NCBI RefSeq assembly: GCF_037055355.1
Contig: NZ_CP146350.1
Location: forward strand, 434,001-498,000
From: Streptomyces sp. DG1A-41
GTDB lineage: Bacteria > Actinomycetota > Actinomycetes > Streptomycetales > Streptomycetaceae
Reading direction: 5' to 3'
Length of the DNA stretch: 64,000 nt
Shown: positions 60,652 to 64,000 of the stretch, one piece after another
Position numbering within the stretch: position 1 is the first letter of the stretch
Layout: each line of letters starts with the position of its first letter
Program-made: the position numbers and the translations under genes
Notes under the pieces: model-generated
Told to the model about the DNA's origin: nothing
The model's input: only the letters and a program-made list of their open reading frames with translations
Databases searched by the model: none

Positions 60652-61974
60652 GTGCCTGCTCGACGCGTCGCCGTGATCGGAACCGGCTACGTCGGACTGA
60701 CAACCGGCGCCTGCCTGGCCTCTCTCGGGCACTCTGTGGTGTGCGCGGACGCCGACCCGCACAAGGTCGAGCGGCTGCGCGAGGCCCGGGTGGACATCCT
60801 GGAGCCCGATCTGCCCGAGACCGTCCGGGACGCCCTGGACGCGGCCCGGCTCGACTTCACCGGCGACACCGCGGCCGCCGTCGCCGAGGCCGAGGTCGTG
60901 TTCCTGTGCCTGCCCACGCCCATGGGGGCGGGCGGCGCGGCCGATCTCGCCGCCGTGGAGGCCGTCGCCGCGCAGATCCGCGACGTACTGCCGCCCGGCT
61001 GTGTCGTCGTCAACAAGTCGACGGTGCCCGTCGGGACGTGCGAGCGCGTCGCCGCGCTGCTCGGCCGGGACGACGTGGCCGTGGTGAGCAACCCGGAGTT
61101 CCTGCGCGAGGGCCGCGCCGTCCACGACTTCCTGCACCCCGACCGGATCGTCATCGGCGCCGCCGACCGGGACGCCTCCCGGCGCGTGGCCGACCTGTAC
61201 GCCGGACTGGACGCGCCGCTGGTGCTCACCGACGCCGCCAGCGCCGAACTGACCAAGTACGCGGCGAACTTCTTCCTCGCGATGAAGCTGTCCTTCGCCA
61301 ACAACCTCGCCACCGTCTGCGAACGCTTCGGCGCCGACATCAACGATGTCACCGAGGGCATCGGCCGGGACCCGCGCATCGGCTCCGCGTTCCTGCGGCC
61401 CGGGCCCGGCTGGGGCGGCTCCTGTCTGCCCAAGGACACCCACGCCCTGCTGACCGTGTGCGAACTGGCCGGGGTCGACTTCCCCCTGCTGCGCGCCACC
61501 ATCGAGACCAACGTCACTCACCAGCAGCAGCTCGTCGATCGGGTCGCCGCCGCGTGCGGGCGCGGTGAGGACGGCTCGCTGCACGGCGTACGACTCGCCC
61601 TGTACGGCCTGACCTTCAAGGCCGGCACCTCCGACCTGCGCGACTCCCCCGCGCTCTCCGTCGCCCGGCTGCTGCGCGAGCGCGGCGCCGAACTCACGGC
61701 GTACGACCCGGCATTGCGCGAGGACCGGCCCGATCTGAGCGATCTCGTCGACCTCTCCGACGACCCGGTGCGGGCGGCGGAGGGGGCGGCGGCCTGTCTC
61801 GTCCTCACCGAGTGGCCGGAGCTGCGCGACCTCGACTGGGCGGCGATCGCCGCTCGCATGTCCGGCCATGAGGTCCACGACTTCCGCAACCTGCTGGACG
61901 CGGACCGGCTCGCGCGGGCCGGGCTGAACTGGCACGGCATCGGACGCGCGGAGGCACCGACGCGGGTGGCGTGA
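60652..61974 (+). CDS. ugd: UDP-glucose 6-dehydrogenase
   Basis: 440 residues from GTG 60652, preceded by AAAAGGTG. Rossmann start VAVIGTGYVGLTTGACLASLGHSVVCAD, VFLCLPTPMG, NKSTVPVGT, NPEFLREG, the conserved Lys in AELTKYAANFFLAMKLSFANN, catalytic Cys258 in GWGGSCLPKD, and FKAGTSDLRDSPAL. It oxidises UDP-glucose to UDP-glucuronate with NAD. The related UDP-ManNAc dehydrogenases are less likely given the short length and GRDPRIG block. Followed 91 bases later by a glycosyltransferase and then an exporter, rather than by capsule genes. Confidence 0.9.
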   Translation: MPARRVAVIGTGYVGLTTGACLASLGHSVVCADADPHKVERLREARVDILEPDLPETVRDALDAARLDFTGDTAAAVAEAEVVFLCLPTPMGAGGAADLAAVEAVAAQIRDVLPPGCVVVNKSTVPVGTCERVAALLGRDDVAVVSNPEFLREGRAVHDFLHPDRIVIGAADRDASRRVADLYAGLDAPLVLTDAASAELTKYAANFFLAMKLSFANNLATVCERFGADINDVTEGIGRDPRIGSAFLRPGPGWGGSCLPKDTHALLTVCELAGVDFPLLRATIETNVTHQQQLVDRVAAACGRGEDGSLHGVRLALYGLTFKAGTSDLRDSPALSVARLLRERGAELTAYDPALREDRPDLSDLVDLSDDPVRAAEGAAACLVLTEWPELRDLDWAAIAARMSGHEVHDFRNLLDADRLARAGLNWHGIGRAEAPTRVA

Positions 61975-62065
61975 CCCGTACGGGGCGACCGGTGCGCTGC
62001 CTTCCACCCCCTCCTCACCTCCGAAGAACTCCCAGAAGAAGAATGCGAAGAGAAAGGCTCACCCC

Positions 62066-63274
62066 ATGCGGGTTCTGTGCACCACGCTCGGCAGTCCCTC
62101 CCACGGGCGTGCTCAGCTGCCCCTGTTGCGCGCCCTCGCCAAGGCCGGGCATCAGGTGCTGGTGGTCACCACCGAGGCCCTCGTCCCCGTCTTCCGTGAC
62201 GACGACGTACAGGTCGACGCCGCTTTACCGGAGTTCGATCCGCTCGCCACGATGGGCCCGTACCTCGCCGAGCTCGGCGACGCCCCCGACCTGACGGAGC
62301 CGACGGCGGCGCTGGACCGGCTGCTGATGCGCCACGTGGCCGGGCCGGGAGTCAAGCCTCACCTGGACGTCCTGCTCCCCCTCGCCCAGGAGTTCCGGCC
62401 CGATGTCATCCTGCGGGACGGCATGGACATGGGCGCGGTACTCACCGCCGAACTGCTCGGCGTACCGCAGTTGCCGACGCCTTCCGGGTTCAGCAACATC
62501 CTGGACCCCGCCGAGCTGCTGCCGCAGCTGAACGAGCGGCGCGAGGAGCTGGGGCTGCCCGTGCGGGACGACCCGCTGTCCGTCGTGCCGCACGGCCGCG
62601 TGGACTATGTGCCGCCCGCCTTCTCGTTCGCCCGGCACCTGCCCCAGACGTGGGCCTATCGGCAGACGGTGGACGTCGAGCGCGGCGGGGTGCTGCCGGA
62701 GTGGGCCGCCGGACTCCCCACGGACAGGCCGCTGGTGTACGCCGCGATCGGTACCGTCCTGCCGAAGATGCGTGAGCGCATGGCGGACCGGGAAACGCCG
62801 CTGCCCGTGAAGCTGCCGGACCCCACCGAGAGCCTGCGCGCGATCGTGGGGGCGGCCGCCGAGCTGGACGACTGCACGGTGGTCGTGTCGACGTCCGGGG
62901 TGCCGGTGGACACCGAGGGGCTGCCCGGGCACGTCCACGTCGCGGAGCGGGTGCCGCAGCCGCTGCTGCTGGAGTCGGTCGACCTGTTCGTCACCCACGG
63001 CGGCTTCAACAGCATCCGCGAGGCCATGCGCACCGGCACGCCGCTGGCGGTCCTGCCGCACTTCGGGGACCAGCCCGCCAACGCGGAGCGCGTGGAGGAG
63101 CTGGGCCTGGGCCGTCACATCACGGACCGCAGCGCGGCCGGCATCACCGACGTGTGCCGCAAGCTCCTCGCCGATCCCGAGCCCCGGGCGCGGGCCCGGT
63201 CGGCCCAGCTGGCGATGCTGACGCTGCCCGAGGTCGATCAGGCGGTCGGCGACCTGGCCGGCCTCGCCGGATAG
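62066..63274 (+). CDS. GT1-family (macrolide/UGT-type) glycosyltransferase
   Basis: 402 residues, GT-B fold. N-lobe MRVLCTTLGSPSHGRAQLPLLRALAKAGHQVLVVT; C-lobe donor site FVTHGGFNSIREAMRTGTPL followed by FGDQPANAERVEELGLG, the UGT/macrolide GT signature (HGGxxSxxEAxxxGxPxxxxPxxxDQ). Small hydrophobic molecules are the usual acceptors. Placement after ugd suggests UDP-glucuronate as donor, which is an inference. AGAGAAAGG precedes ATG 62066. Confidence 0.88.
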   Translation: MRVLCTTLGSPSHGRAQLPLLRALAKAGHQVLVVTTEALVPVFRDDDVQVDAALPEFDPLATMGPYLAELGDAPDLTEPTAALDRLLMRHVAGPGVKPHLDVLLPLAQEFRPDVILRDGMDMGAVLTAELLGVPQLPTPSGFSNILDPAELLPQLNERREELGLPVRDDPLSVVPHGRVDYVPPAFSFARHLPQTWAYRQTVDVERGGVLPEWAAGLPTDRPLVYAAIGTVLPKMRERMADRETPLPVKLPDPTESLRAIVGAAAELDDCTVVVSTSGVPVDTEGLPGHVHVAERVPQPLLLESVDLFVTHGGFNSIREAMRTGTPLAVLPHFGDQPANAERVEELGLGRHITDRSAAGITDVCRKLLADPEPRARARSAQLAMLTLPEVDQAVGDLAGLAG

Positions 63275-63306
63275 CCGCCCGGGCCTCGCCCGCCACGCCC
63301 GCCCCC

Positions 63307-63345
63307 GGCGCGGGCCGCTCCGGAGCCCCCGGGGCGGCCCGCGCC
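63307..63345 (+). terminator. Strong hairpin between glycosyltransferase and exporter genes
   Basis: GGCGCGGGCCGC (63307-63318) and GCGGCCCGCGCC (63334-63345) are perfectly complementary over 12 bp with a 15-base loop that itself can pair. It lies 38 bases before the exporter GTG and may terminate or attenuate the transcript, or protect its upstream part. Confidence 0.55.
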
Positions 63346-63382
63346 CGCGAGCCGTACCCGCCCCCACCTCCGAGGACGACAC

Positions 63383-64000
63383 GTGACCTTCTCCGACACC
63401 CAAGAACAGGGCGCGGCCGGGGACATGCCCCCGCGGCTCAGTCACCGGCAGATCACCACCGTCATGTCCGGGCTGGTGCTCGGCATGTTCCTGGGGGCGC
63501 TGGACCAGACGGTGGTCTCGTCCGCGCTGCGGACCATCGCCGACGACCTGCACGGGCTGACGGCCCAGGCGTGGGTGACCACCGCGTACCTCATCACCGC
63601 CACCATCGCGACGCCGCTGTACGGCAAGCTCTCCGACATCCACGGCCGCAGGCCCGTCTACCTCGCCGCGATCGCCCTGTTCACCGTCGGCTCGTTGCTG
63701 TGCGGATGCGCCACGTCGATCTACGAACTCGCGGCGTTCCGCGCCGTGCAGGGTCTCGGCGGCGGCGGGCTGATGTCGCTGGCGATGACGATCGTCGCCG
63801 ACATCACCACCCCGCGCGAACGGGGCCGCTATCAGGGCTACTTCATGGCCGTGTTCGGCGGCGCCAGCATCGTCGGCCCGCTGGTGGGTGGCGCGTTCGC
63901 GGACCGTGCCGAGCTGCTCGGCCTCAGCCGGCTGGCGGTGGATCTTCCTGATCAACGTGCCGCTCGCCGCCGCGGCCGCGGTGGCGATCACGCGCGTGCT
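63383..64000 (+). CDS. DHA2-family (14-TMS) MFS drug exporter, 5' part with a frameshift
   Basis: GTG 63383 (VTFSDTQEQGAAGDM). Motif sequences of the DHA2/EmrB-QacA branch: GMFLGALDQTVVSSALRTIADDL (motif D1), TAYLITATIATPLYGKLSDIHGRRP (motif A), RAVQGLGGGGLMSLAMTIVAD and the motif C-like GGASIVGPLVGGAFAD. After ELLGLSR the frame fails: GWRWIFLINVPL, expected next, is found one base off from about 63928 (an extra C in CAGCCGG). This is either an assembly error or a disabled gene. It runs out of the window. It probably exports the glycosylated product or the unmodified drug. Confidence 0.85.
   Translation, partial: MTFSDTQEQGAAGDMPPRLSHRQITTVMSGLVLGMFLGALDQTVVSSALRTIADDLHGLTAQAWVTTAYLITATIATPLYGKLSDIHGRRPVYLAAIALFTVGSLLCGCATSIYELAAFRAVQGLGGGGLMSLAMTIVADITTPRERGRYQGYFMAVFGGASIVGPLVGGAFADRAELLGLSRLAVDLPDQRAARRRGRGGDHARA

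Noticed and set aside
1..64000. CRISPR arrays, tRNA or rRNA genes, integrases and transposases
   Set aside because: None seen on either strand: no regularly spaced repeats, no CCA-ended cloverleaf candidates recognised, and no recombinase motifs.
59690..64000. Reading the ugd/glycosyltransferase genes as part of an antibiotic biosynthetic cluster
   Set aside because: No polyketide, peptide or deoxysugar biosynthesis genes lie within the window; the cluster may continue beyond 64 kb, so this stays open but unsupported here.

Overview
The base composition (very GC-rich, with G/C at nearly every third codon position), frequent GTG starts, ATGA/GTGA gene overlaps and the gene families present all point to a Streptomyces chromosome, or a very close relative. 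No rRNA, tRNA, CRISPR array, insertion sequence or phage gene was seen. Most of the window is accessory carbon and nitrogen catabolism, with regulators and an unusually large number of gene remnants.

Layout. 0-7.9 kb: end of a GAF/PP2C phosphatase, a PrmC-like methyltransferase, an Rv1733c-type membrane protein, a CE7 esterase, a class-C beta-lactamase-fold hydrolase, a dead alpha/beta hydrolase fused in frame to an intact haloperoxidase-like hydrolase, and a methyltransferase. 8-14.3 kb: a short Rho paralogue behind a C-rich leader, a scrambled histidine-kinase remnant with an inverted segment, a D,D-carboxypeptidase, and two coupled membrane mannosyltransferases. 14.3-20.1 kb: an amide and amino-acid catabolism cluster (glutaminase, aspartase, asparaginase, asparagine-type permease, FadR regulator). 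20.1-23.8 kb: uppP, a crcB-DUF190-crcB fluoride operon, a frameshifted SMP-30 lactonase and an ArsR protein.

23.9-32 kb is a complete beta-1,4-galactan system. A secreted GH53 galactanase and a GH42 beta-galactosidase face a lipoprotein-permease-permease-LacI operon, whose promoter carries a TGTGA-N4-TCACA operator. There is no ATPase gene, so a shared one such as MsiK is probably used. 36-42.5 kb is a second, MFS-based galactoside system: transporter, two coupled GH35 enzymes and a LacI regulator, with a perfect 16-bp palindrome at the front. Between them lie MarR, SseB, an acyl-CoA-dehydrogenase-fold oxidoreductase, a peptidase E and a maltokinase-cap protein. 42.9-49.9 kb holds a PucR regulator and the phenylacetate pathway, paaABCDE divergent from paaK, with two 14-bp boxes resembling the PaaR consensus in the divergent promoters.

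49.9-60 kb contains a SpoIIE-type phosphatase, an IclR regulator, a LacI regulator reduced to its two ends, a GH43 xylosidase, a GH43 fragment, an orphan hypX followed by a broken hydrogenase maturation protease, an NAD-malic enzyme, and the wreck of a sugar ABC transporter (MalF, MalG, glycosidase tail). 60-64 kb is the most suggestive novel unit: a TetR gene divergent from UDP-glucose dehydrogenase, a macrolide-type glycosyltransferase and a DHA2 exporter. The divergent promoter is bracketed by nested inverted repeats. Together they look like an inducible make-UDP-glucuronate, conjugate and export module.

Several otherwise intact genes carry single-base frameshifts in short G/C runs (near 18465, 22825, 45660, 63928), which may be draft-assembly errors. 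The scrambled remnants (2.1, 6, 9.6-10.3, 42.7, 52.2, 54.4, 56.4 and 58.3-59.6 kb) have large deletions, insertions or inversions and cannot be explained that way.
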